Origin: Blautia hydrogenotrophica DSM 10507 | GTDB lineage: Bacteria; Bacillota; Clostridia; Lachnospirales; Lachnospiraceae | Length of the DNA stretch: 64,000 bases | Reading direction: 5' to 3' | Assembly (NCBI RefSeq): GCF_034356035.1 | Contig: NZ_CP136423.1 | Span: 682,001-746,000 of the forward strand | Position numbers and translations under genes: made by a program | In this document: positions 56,836-64,000 of the stretch, piece by piece | Layout: the number at the start of each line of letters is the position of its first letter | Position numbering within the stretch: the stretch's first letter is position 1 | The notes under the pieces: generated by a model | What the model was told of the DNA's origin: nothing | The model's input: only the letters and a program-made list of their open reading frames with translations | Databases searched by the model: none

Positions 56836-57591
56836 ATGAGATTAGAGAATAAAACAGTAATCGTAACCGGGGCAGGAAGCGGTCTTGGAAAGGCAGTGGC
56901 TGTGGCGGCAGCCAAGGAAGGCGCAGCGGTGGTCCTGGCGGATATCAATGAAGACGCAATGAATAAGACTGCTCAGGAGATCAGAGAGAACGGGCAGAAG
57001 GCTCTTTGCAGCCAGGTGAATGTGTGCAGTCAGGAAAGTATTGGACAGATGCTTACAAAGGCAGTAGACACTTTTGGACAGGTGGACGCTCTGGTGAATT
57101 GTGCGGGTATTTTTTCCAGCATTCCGTTTTTAGAGCTGACAGAAGAAGACTGGGATAGAATGCTGGACATCAATCTGAAAGGCTCTTTTCTGTGCTCACA
57201 GGCGTTTATTCGTCAGCTTCTGAATCAGAAAACCGGAGGCTCTTTGGTATTTTTAAGTTCCATCAGCGGGTACATAGGATTTACAAAATCTGCTCACTAC
57301 TGTGCTTCGAAAGGGGCTGTACGTCAGTTAAGCAAAGCGATTGCTCTGGAATTCGGGCCAAGTGGAATCCGTTCGAATGTGGTGGCACCGGGGACGATTG
57401 CCACACCGATGAACGATTGGATTATCAAGGACCCCAAAATGCATGCGCAGTCGGTGTCGTCGATTCCTATGGGAAGATTCGGAACTTCCCAGGAGATTGC
57501 CTCCGCGATTTTGTTTCTGATTTCTGACGAAGCGGCTTACTGTACAGGAGCAGAGCTGTTGGTGGATGGTGGACAGATCACCCACTGTTAA
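56836..57591 (+). CDS. Short-chain dehydrogenase/reductase 1
   Basis: 251 residues from the ATG at 56836, with GGAGGAAACC just before it. Classical SDR: TGAGSGLGKAVA (cofactor loop), NCAG, FLSSISGYIG (catalytic Ser) and YCASKGA (YxxxK). D after the first strand (VLADINE) favours NAD(H). It oxidises or reduces a hydroxyl/keto group of an unknown intermediate. Confidence 0.92.
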   Translation: MRLENKTVIVTGAGSGLGKAVAVAAAKEGAAVVLADINEDAMNKTAQEIRENGQKALCSQVNVCSQESIGQMLTKAVDTFGQVDALVNCAGIFSSIPFLELTEEDWDRMLDINLKGSFLCSQAFIRQLLNQKTGGSLVFLSSISGYIGFTKSAHYCASKGAVRQLSKAIALEFGPSGIRSNVVAPGTIATPMNDWIIKDPKMHAQSVSSIPMGRFGTSQEIASAILFLISDEAAYCTGAELLVDGGQITHC

Positions 57592-57632
57592 AATGCATGA
57601 AAAAAGACAATCAGGATAAAGGAGATGGAGTT

Positions 57633-58388
57633 ATGAGATTAAAGGGAAAAGTAGCGATCGTGACCGGAGCGGGCAGCGGTCTGGGAAAGACCATTGCCCA
57701 GAAGCTGGCGGCAGAAGGAGCAAAAGTAGCTCTGGCAGATATTTCCATGGAAAATGCCCAAAAAGCAGCTGAGGAGATTCAAAAGACAGGAGGTGAGGCT
57801 GCGGCGTTTTTGGCAGACATCACCAGTGAAGAGCAGATACAGAAAATGTTTGCAGAAGTGGAAAGAGAGTTCGGAGGTATCGACCTTCTGTACAACAATG
57901 CGGGAGTGAGTCCTGTGGGAACTGTGGAGACCACGACTTATCAGGATTTTCAGAAAGTGCTGGCGATTGATTTATACAGTGTGTTTCTGGGGTGTAAGCA
58001 TGTGATTCCATATCTGAGGAAGAGAGGCGGGGGAGTCATTATCAACACAGCGGGAACCTTTGGAATCAAACCGATTCCCAATAAAGTGGGGTATTCCTGC
58101 GCAAAGGCAGGGGTGATCAGCCTGACTAGATCGGTTGCCATTGACATGGCCAAGGACAACATACGCTGCAATGCGATATGTCCAGGATTTGTGGACACAC
58201 CTTTGAACAAAGATTTTGTGGGTGAGGAGAGGGAAAATTTCCTGAAAACCTATCAGCCTATGGATTTGAAAGTACAGGCGGACGACATCGCCAATATGGC
58301 TGTATTTTTGGCATGTGAGGAGGCGCGGGCAGTCACCGGTCAGCCAGTGGTCGTGGACGGTGGAACGGAAGCCTGCCTGTATTATTGA
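57633..58388 (+). CDS. Short-chain dehydrogenase/reductase 2
   Basis: 251 residues from the ATG at 57633 behind AGGAGATGGAG. TGAGSGLGKTIA, NNAGVSP, INTAGTFGIKP and YSCAKAG (YxxxK). ALADIS again suggests NAD(H). It starts with MRLKGKVAIVTGAGSGLGK, close to the MRLENKTVIVTGAGSGLGK of SDR 1, so the two may come from duplication followed by divergence. Confidence 0.92.
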   Translation: MRLKGKVAIVTGAGSGLGKTIAQKLAAEGAKVALADISMENAQKAAEEIQKTGGEAAAFLADITSEEQIQKMFAEVEREFGGIDLLYNNAGVSPVGTVETTTYQDFQKVLAIDLYSVFLGCKHVIPYLRKRGGGVIINTAGTFGIKPIPNKVGYSCAKAGVISLTRSVAIDMAKDNIRCNAICPGFVDTPLNKDFVGEERENFLKTYQPMDLKVQADDIANMAVFLACEEARAVTGQPVVVDGGTEACLYY

Positions 58389-58390
58389 AG

Positions 58391-59659
58391 ATGAGCATGA
58401 GAGCAGATGGAAACCGTATTTTATCTAGGCTAGAAGAGCTGTACGAATGTGGAAAGATGCCGGACGGCACCCATTCCAGAGTGGCCTATACGCCACAGGA
58501 ACGCAGGGGAAGACAGCTTTTCTCAGAATATTTTCGTCAACTGGGAATCACAGTTTTTGAGGATGCCGCAGGAAACCTGATTGCCCGTCTGGAAGGAAAC
58601 GACCAACAGGCTCCGGCGATTGTCATAGGTTCTCATCTGGACACCGTGCTGGACGGAGGCAGATATGACGGAGTCTACGGCTGTGTGGGTGGACTAGAGA
58701 TCGTCCAGCTGCTGACGGAACAGAAGAGGAAATTGAACCATCCGCTGGAAATCATAGTTTTTGCAGACGAAGAAGGGATCCGCTTCGGCAATGGAATGTT
58801 CGGGAGCAGTGCTTTTTGCAAAGCTTCGCTGAGTGAACTGGATGGACAAGAACGGGACATCTATGGGATGACCAGGGAAGAAGTTTTAAAGACTTGCGGT
58901 GTGGATTTGAAAGAGGCGGCTAAGGCAGCCAGGAAAAAAGAGTCAGTCCTATGTACCTTGGAGCTGCATGTGGAACAGGGAGGAAATCTGGACCGCAGAG
59001 GCGTTCCCATAGGAGTCGTCACCTCCATCGCGGGGGTGAGGCGCTATGCGGTATCTCTGACAGGAGAGGCGAATCACTCTGGGAGTACCAAGATGGAAGA
59101 CAGACACGACGCTTTGGTGGCAGCGGCGAAGGTAATCGGTGGATTGCCGGATTTGGTTCGGAAGCTGGGAGAAGAATTTTCAGTGGGAACTGTGGGAAAG
59201 ATTACAGCTTTGCCCGGGGCAGTCAATGTGATTCCAGGGCGGTGTGAATTTTTATTGGAATTTAGGGATTCCGACGAGGCCGTGATGGAACGGCTGGCCG
59301 TGGAATTTCAAAGGCGCTTACAGACTGTTTGCGATGGCGGAGGGCTGCGGATGAAGATGGAGCATCTTTCTTCCCATGTGCCAGGAAAGATGAATCGACA
59401 GATTCAAGAAGAAATTGCAAAAGCCAGCGAAAGACAGGGTATGCCTTATCTGAGGATGCCAAGCGGCGCGTTTCATGATTCACTGTGGCTGACACAGAGA
59501 TTTCCGTCGGGGATGATCTTTGTTCCCAGTGTGGACGGAATCAGCCATTCTCCCAGAGAGTACACCAAGCAGGAAGATTTGGAGAACGGCGTAAATGTCT
59601 TGTTGGAGACCGTTTTGAGTTTAGATGAGAAAGAAGGAATAGAAGATGAACCAGTTTAA
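58391..59659 (+). CDS. M20 family hydantoinase/carbamoylase (N-carbamoyl-amino-acid or allantoate hydrolase)
   Basis: 422 residues from the ATG at 58391, three bases after the SDR 2 stop. HyuC/AllC family: GSHLDTVLDGGRYDGVYGCV with the first metal His82, ADEEGIRFGNGMFGS (Glu pair near 127), LELHVEQGGNLDRRG, GEANHSGSTKMEDRHDAL and the C-terminal HSPREYT. It removes the carbamoyl group from an N-carbamoyl amino acid, or hydrolyses allantoate, giving ammonia and CO2. With the racemase and cyclic amidase downstream it completes a hydantoin/allantoin-type set. Confidence 0.92.
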   Translation: MSMRADGNRILSRLEELYECGKMPDGTHSRVAYTPQERRGRQLFSEYFRQLGITVFEDAAGNLIARLEGNDQQAPAIVIGSHLDTVLDGGRYDGVYGCVGGLEIVQLLTEQKRKLNHPLEIIVFADEEGIRFGNGMFGSSAFCKASLSELDGQERDIYGMTREEVLKTCGVDLKEAAKAARKKESVLCTLELHVEQGGNLDRRGVPIGVVTSIAGVRRYAVSLTGEANHSGSTKMEDRHDALVAAAKVIGGLPDLVRKLGEEFSVGTVGKITALPGAVNVIPGRCEFLLEFRDSDEAVMERLAVEFQRRLQTVCDGGGLRMKMEHLSSHVPGKMNRQIQEEIAKASERQGMPYLRMPSGAFHDSLWLTQRFPSGMIFVPSVDGISHSPREYTKQEDLENGVNVLLETVLSLDEKEGIEDEPV

Positions 59660-60827
59660 TTTTACGATGCCAACGAAATTCTATGTTGGCTTTGGACAGG
59701 TAAATGTCCTCAGAGAGATTGCAGGAGAGTATGGAAAGAAAGCGCTTTTGTGTGCGGACTCCACGATGGGAGAACTGGGATTTTTGGAGAAAGTAAAAAA
59801 TCTGCTGAAGGAGGCAGGTGTGGAGGTAGAAGTCATAGACGATGTACAGCCGAATCCCAAAGATGTGGATATCGACCGCCAAGTGGCTTATTTCCTGGAA
59901 AAAGGCTGTGACTTCACGGTGGGATTGGGAGGAGGCAGTTCCATGGATACCGCGAAGGCCGTGGCGTTTCTGGCGGCGCAGAACGACGGCTCTGTGAGAG
60001 ACTATGTGGCAGGCGGGGTGAAATCTGCTCTGGAAGAGGTAAAACAGCCGTATCCGGTGATCTGTATCACAACTACAGCGGGGACTGGTTCAGAGGCGAC
60101 GAAGTGGTTTGTGGTCACGGACACTGTGAATCATGACAAACCTGGAGTGGGCCACGACCTTTTGATGCCGTCTGTCTCCATCGTAGACCCAGAATTTATG
60201 ATGTCCCTCCCGGCAAATGTGACCCGTTCCTGTGGGATAGACGTGCTGTTTCATGCGATGGAAGCCTATGTGGCAAAATGTGCCAACGCGTTTACGGATA
60301 TGGCAGCGCTGGAAGCCCTGAGATTGGTGATGAAATATCTGGGAAGAGCGATTGAAAATGGAAAAGAGGATAGAGAGGCGAGGGAAGGAATGGCCTGGGC
60401 CAATACCCTGGGAGGAATCGTGATCGGTGAGGGAAACTCTGGAACTGTGGCGATTCATGCGCTGGGACACAGCATCGGCGGCCAGACCAATGCGCCTCAC
60501 GGGCTGACAATGTGCCCTCTGGCAGTTCCCTATATCGAGAGAACCTGGAGAGCAGACATGGAGAAATACGCGAACCTCACCAGAGTATTTGGTTATGGAG
60601 AGGACACCATGAGTACGGAGGAACTGGCCGCTCTTTGCCCGGAGGCGATGCGAGGGGTACTGAAAAAATTTGGCTGTGATCTGACAATGAAAGATCTGGG
60701 TGTGACAGAGGAGATGATCGGGCCGATGACAGATTCGGTATTCCACACCATGGGCGGTGTGCTGAATAACAGCCTGGTGGAATTTACCAGAGAGGATGTC
60801 ATTGCCCTTTACAAAGATGCGATGTAG
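59646..60827 (+). CDS. Iron-containing alcohol dehydrogenase
   Basis: 393 residues; start overlaps the M20 gene by 14 bp and has AAGGAATAG before it. NAD-binding GGGSSMDTAKAVAFLA near residue 94 and the metal-binding His motifs in FHAMEAYVAKCANAFTD and HALGHSIGGQTNAPHGLT. It reduces an aldehyde or oxidises an alcohol; could regenerate NAD during breakdown of the imported compound. Confidence 0.93.
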   Translation: MNQFNFTMPTKFYVGFGQVNVLREIAGEYGKKALLCADSTMGELGFLEKVKNLLKEAGVEVEVIDDVQPNPKDVDIDRQVAYFLEKGCDFTVGLGGGSSMDTAKAVAFLAAQNDGSVRDYVAGGVKSALEEVKQPYPVICITTTAGTGSEATKWFVVTDTVNHDKPGVGHDLLMPSVSIVDPEFMMSLPANVTRSCGIDVLFHAMEAYVAKCANAFTDMAALEALRLVMKYLGRAIENGKEDREAREGMAWANTLGGIVIGEGNSGTVAIHALGHSIGGQTNAPHGLTMCPLAVPYIERTWRADMEKYANLTRVFGYGEDTMSTEELAALCPEAMRGVLKKFGCDLTMKDLGVTEEMIGPMTDSVFHTMGGVLNNSLVEFTREDVIALYKDAM

Positions 60828-60840
60828 AGGTGAGAAAGAG

Positions 60841-62319
60841 ATGGGGGAACTGATCTGTGCAGGCTGGCTCTTAGACGGAACCGGAGAACAGCACAAAGAC
60901 TGGGGAATTCTGTTTCAAGGCCAGCAGGTGAGGGATGTGGGGCCGGCGACGGAGCTTTTGCAGACATATCCGGATTCCAAGGTGAGAGAGGAACCGGGAT
61001 GGGTGATCGCACCTGGATATCTGGATGCCCATGACCATGGACGGGCTCTGTCCCCATTTTGGTTCGGGGTGAAGGACTGTCCGCTGGAATTGTGGATTCC
61101 CAGGCTCGGTCAGGTGGCAGTTCCAGTTTACGAGGCGGCTCTGTATGACGGAATCCAACTGGCAAAATCGGGGGTGACGACGGTAGTACACTGCCATAAC
61201 CCTATGAATATCGCCAAGATGAAAGAGGAGCTGTTGGATACAGTCAGAGGCTATTTGGATGCGGGAGTACGGGTGGCTTTGTGCCCGCCGTACACAGATC
61301 AGAATAGCTTGATCTATACCGGCAGGGAGGAATTTTCTCAAACTCTGGAACCAGACTGTGTCGAGGTGTTTTCTAGAATGATTCAGGATGAGCCTATGAC
61401 ACTCCAAGAGTATTTCGCACTGGTGGAGGAATTGAAGCAGGAGCTGGCAGAGGAGATTCAGCAAAAGAGAGTTGACGTACAGCTTCATCCGGTGGGAGGA
61501 CAGTGGTGCAGTGACCAGGCCCTATGTGAGATGAGAGACTACGCAAGGAAGCATGGGATGAGAATTCATATGCACCTGTTGGAGACCAAGTATCAGCGTA
61601 TTTACAGTGAAAAACGCTGGGGAAAGACGATGGTCTCCCATATGGAAGACTTAGGTGTCTTAGGGCCATGGCTGACGATTGCACATGGGATATGGCTGAC
61701 CGCGAAAGACCGCAGACTGCTAAGAGACAAAAGAGTGAAAACAGTCACGAATCCTTCTTCAAATCTGAGGCTGGGGAGCGGAATATTTCCGCTGCGTGAA
61801 ATGCTAGACGAGAGGATTCCCTGCGCCGTGGGGTTGGATGGGTGTAGCTTGGACGATGACCAGGATTATGGGAGGGAGTTACGCCTGGCCCTCCACAATC
61901 CAGCGATTCCAGGGATAAGAGGACAGATCACCCCCAGAGAAATTTGGAACATGGCTTACCAAGCAGGGGTACAGGCCGTGGGATCTGGGCTTTCACCGGG
62001 GAGGCTTCAAAAAGGTGATCTAGCGGATTTCATCTGCTTCGATGGGAAAGTTCTAGACGGGCCTTATGCAAGTGAATCACTGACCTGGGAAGAAAAGATC
62101 CTACAAAGGGGCAGCAGGATGTCTGTGGCAGCCGTGTACTGCGGCGGAAAACTGATTGTGGAGAGAGGAAAATCGTGTTCCGGAAAAGAAGATCAGGCAG
62201 CGAAGAGAGTGGGGCAGTTTGCCCAGGAAAAGGCAAAACAGGGTCAGCCAGCCAATGAGAAGCTGATTCATAAGATTGCTCGGTTTTATACGGAATGGGA
62301 AGAGGAACAGGAGCGTTAA
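60841..62319 (+). CDS. Amidohydrolase family protein (deaminase type)
   Basis: 492 residues from the ATG at 60841 behind GAGGTGAG; the frame starts 15 codons earlier in the ADH gene. Metal ligands: DAHDHG (His64, His66), VVHCHNP, HMHLLETK, IAHGIW and the aspartate in VGLDGCSLDDDQD. The mix is that of guanine/cytosine deaminase or SsnA-like enzymes. It probably deaminates or opens a heterocycle taken up by the BMP transporter; substrate unknown. Confidence 0.88.
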   Translation: MGELICAGWLLDGTGEQHKDWGILFQGQQVRDVGPATELLQTYPDSKVREEPGWVIAPGYLDAHDHGRALSPFWFGVKDCPLELWIPRLGQVAVPVYEAALYDGIQLAKSGVTTVVHCHNPMNIAKMKEELLDTVRGYLDAGVRVALCPPYTDQNSLIYTGREEFSQTLEPDCVEVFSRMIQDEPMTLQEYFALVEELKQELAEEIQQKRVDVQLHPVGGQWCSDQALCEMRDYARKHGMRIHMHLLETKYQRIYSEKRWGKTMVSHMEDLGVLGPWLTIAHGIWLTAKDRRLLRDKRVKTVTNPSSNLRLGSGIFPLREMLDERIPCAVGLDGCSLDDDQDYGRELRLALHNPAIPGIRGQITPREIWNMAYQAGVQAVGSGLSPGRLQKGDLADFICFDGKVLDGPYASESLTWEEKILQRGSRMSVAAVYCGGKLIVERGKSCSGKEDQAAKRVGQFAQEKAKQGQPANEKLIHKIARFYTEWEEEQER

Positions 62320-62331
62320 GGAGGAGGTAAG

Positions 62332-63048
62332 ATGATTCGGATTGCTATTATATCACCGATTTTAGCACCGGAGGATGACTATCGGAGCAAGTATCGGCTG
62401 AGAGATTGTACCGGTATTCCGGCAGAGTTTGAATTTTCGTATATCAAGAAAGGGCCTAGATTTATTCTGAATGCCTATGACGATGCGCTGGCTGCGCCAG
62501 CTTTGCTTCGAAAGGTCCTGGAATATGAAAAAAGAGGGTTTGACGCAGTCGTGATTAATTGCAGCGCAGACACTGCCTTGAGGGCCTGCCGAGAGGCAGT
62601 TCGCATTCCGGTGATCGGTCCGACGGAAAGTACAATGCTCTATGCTATGCAGCTTGTAGAACAGTTCTGTGTGCTGACTTTTACCAAAAAGATCAACAAC
62701 CGCTTTCATAGGATAGCCAGGGAATTGGGGATAGAAGAACGGCTGTGTGAGGTGAGCTCTGTGGAGATAGATTTCTCGGAGATTAGCAACGGGGAAGAAA
62801 GAGTGGTAAATGCCCTTTACCGAGAGATTCAGGAGCTTTATGAGCGGACAGGCTGTGACGGATACATTCTGGGATGTACGGATTTTGAAGACCTGGCACC
62901 TCAACTAAATGAGAAATTAAGGGAAAACGGGATGGATGTGGTGATTTTTAAACCATTTGAGATTTCTGCGTATCAGGCGTATATGACAGTTGCCATGGGA
63001 CTGCGCCAGGGGACAGACAGCTATCCAAGATCTCAGATTCAGATCTGA
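62332..63048 (+). CDS. Hydantoin/allantoin racemase, Asp/Glu racemase superfamily
   Basis: 238 residues; ATG behind AAGGAGGAGG. The two cysteines of the family are in INCSADTAL (Cys77) and LGCTDFEDL (Cys182), and IPVIGPTEST is the intervening loop. Members racemise hydantoins or allantoin so that a stereospecific cyclic amidase can use both forms. The cyclic amidase gene follows 40 bp on, which supports this role over a cell-wall glutamate racemase. Confidence 0.9.
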   Translation: MIRIAIISPILAPEDDYRSKYRLRDCTGIPAEFEFSYIKKGPRFILNAYDDALAAPALLRKVLEYEKRGFDAVVINCSADTALRACREAVRIPVIGPTESTMLYAMQLVEQFCVLTFTKKINNRFHRIARELGIEERLCEVSSVEIDFSEISNGEERVVNALYREIQELYERTGCDGYILGCTDFEDLAPQLNEKLRENGMDVVIFKPFEISAYQAYMTVAMGLRQGTDSYPRSQIQI

Positions 63049-63088
63049 GTTTCGGAAAGTACATCATATAGAGAAGGAGTGGATAAAA

Positions 63089-64000
63089 ATGATATATGAC
63101 TTGATTGTAAAAAATGCTAAGATTGTCAGCCCTGACAGCATCACAGACGGCTGCGTTTTCGTGAAGGATGGGAAGATTGCCGCAGTAGGTGAGAGCGCAG
63201 AAGGGGCAAAAGCCCAAAAGATCGTCGATGCAGGCGGAAAATATGTACTGCCTGGAGGTGTGGATGTGCATGTACATTTTCGGGACCCGGGCCTAACTTA
63301 CAAGGAAGATTTCAGCACGGGTTCCATGGCGGCAGCTGCGGGAGGAATCACGACCGTCTTTGACATGCCCAATGTGCAGCCTCCTACGTTGAGTGTGGAA
63401 AATTTTCAGATTAAGAAAAAAATCGCGGAAGAAAAATCCTATGTAAATTATGGAATTTATGCGTATCTGGTCAATAACTTAGATCAGATTGATGGATTGA
63501 TTGACGCAGGAGTGTGCGGGTTTAAATGGGATTTAAGCACCTTTGACTGGGAACTACCGGAAGGTTACTATCTTCCGGACAACAATGAGGCGGCAGATAT
63601 TTTCCGAGCAATCGCAAAGCACGATTATGTAGTGACTGTCCATGCAGAGGATATGGAATTAGTGAAAAACTATACGGAGCATCTGAAGGAAGAGGGAAGA
63701 GATGAGAAAGACTTCTATTCCCACGTGGAAGCAAGGCCGGATATCGTAGAACTTTCGGCCCTGTACCGTACATTTGTGCTCTCAGAGGTGTCCGGATGTA
63801 GAGTACATATCACCCATCTGACTTCGAAACGGGGCTTGGAACTCATCAAAGAATTCCAGAGAAAGGGAACACCGGTGACTTCTGACGTGGGTCCTGCCTG
63901 GTTTACTTTCAGTGCAGAGGACTATGAGAAATTTGGCGGCGGAATCCGAGTGATTCCAGCCATCCGTTACCGGAAAGATTCGGATGCTTTGTGGAAAGGA
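63089..64000 (+). CDS. Cyclic amidohydrolase (allantoinase/dihydroorotase/dihydropyrimidinase family), 3' end outside window
   Basis: 304 codons are visible and the frame is open at the right edge. ATG behind AAGGAG. The binuclear metal site is present: VDVHVHFRDPG (His61, His63), the probable carboxylated lysine in CGFKWDLS (Lys146), TVHAED and HITHLTS. AAAAGGITTVFDMPN is shared by allantoinases and dihydroorotases. The GFK context resembles allantoinase more. It should open a cyclic ureide to an N-carbamoyl product for the M20 enzyme upstream. Confidence 0.9.
   Translation, partial: MIYDLIVKNAKIVSPDSITDGCVFVKDGKIAAVGESAEGAKAQKIVDAGGKYVLPGGVDVHVHFRDPGLTYKEDFSTGSMAAAAGGITTVFDMPNVQPPTLSVENFQIKKKIAEEKSYVNYGIYAYLVNNLDQIDGLIDAGVCGFKWDLSTFDWELPEGYYLPDNNEAADIFRAIAKHDYVVTVHAEDMELVKNYTEHLKEEGRDEKDFYSHVEARPDIVELSALYRTFVLSEVSGCRVHITHLTSKRGLELIKEFQRKGTPVTSDVGPAWFTFSAEDYEKFGGGIRVIPAIRYRKDSDALWKG

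Overview
The window reads as chromosomal DNA of an anaerobic gut-type Firmicute of the Lachnospiraceae. The 16S V4 region looks Blautia-like by eye, which is recognition from memory and not a database match. Supporting signs are strong AGGAGG ribosome binding sites, TTGACA/TATAAT promoters, HPr kinase, a TTG/GTG/ATG start mix, tRNAs without encoded CCA, and clostridial genes such as the glycine riboswitch-gcv operon and BMP-type ABC importers.

Layout. 1-1.8 kb: 3' part of an AT-rich helicase gene, unlike its neighbours, followed by an array of TTGC/GCAA words phased at exactly 10 bp. 1.8-6.3 kb: low-molecular-weight phosphatase, nagB, a small membrane protein, a GNAT enzyme and a DUF1846 protein. 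6.5-12.9 kb: ftsH, uvrC, hprK and a ROK glucokinase. 12.9-17.6 kb: a class A penicillin-binding protein, a YigZ protein and a cyclophilin. 17.7-22.4 kb: a tightly packed run tsaE-tsaB-rimI-(small Cys-rich gene)-rnz-tsaD-ispD. 22.4-28.6 kb: two tRNA-Ser genes and a complete rRNA operon with the unusual order 16S-5S-tRNA-Ile-tRNA-Ala-23S-tRNA-Asn-tRNA-Glu-tRNA-Cys. 28.9-33.7 kb: a 1583-residue surface protein joining a 5'-nucleotidase-like phosphoesterase to a C1 protease whose two halves are in permuted order. 33.8-36.0 kb: an HD protein, then a TlpA lipoprotein, a 48-residue CXXC protein and a membrane ferredoxin in one operon. 36.9-37.7 kb: a MerR regulator with a 19-bp-spacer promoter. 37.8-43.6 kb: tandem glycine riboswitch, gcvT-gcvH-gcvPA-gcvPB-lplA.

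44.8-64 kb is the most distinctive block. A 2-hydroxyacid dehydrogenase and a PucR-type regulator diverge from each other. Downstream of pucR lies a long one-direction cluster: E1alpha-E1beta-E2 of a 2-oxoacid/acetoin dehydrogenase complex without E3, a BMP-type nucleobase/nucleoside ABC importer with two tandem lipoproteins, two SDRs, an M20 ureidohydrolase, an iron alcohol dehydrogenase, an amidohydrolase, a hydantoin/allantoin-type racemase and a cyclic amidohydrolase cut by the window edge. Racemase, cyclic amidase and carbamoylase/allantoate hydrolase together suggest import and breakdown of a cyclic ureide (allantoin, hydantoin or a related purine/pyrimidine product). The substrate is inferred, not shown.

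At least eleven copies of a dispersed intergenic repeat, about 150-200 bp, sit between genes. They share a palindromic head (TATAGGAAAG...CTTTCCTATA with an inner CACGC/GCGTG stem) and carry one of two tails, one of which ends in a perfect rho-independent terminator. One copy lies between the glycine riboswitch and gcvT.
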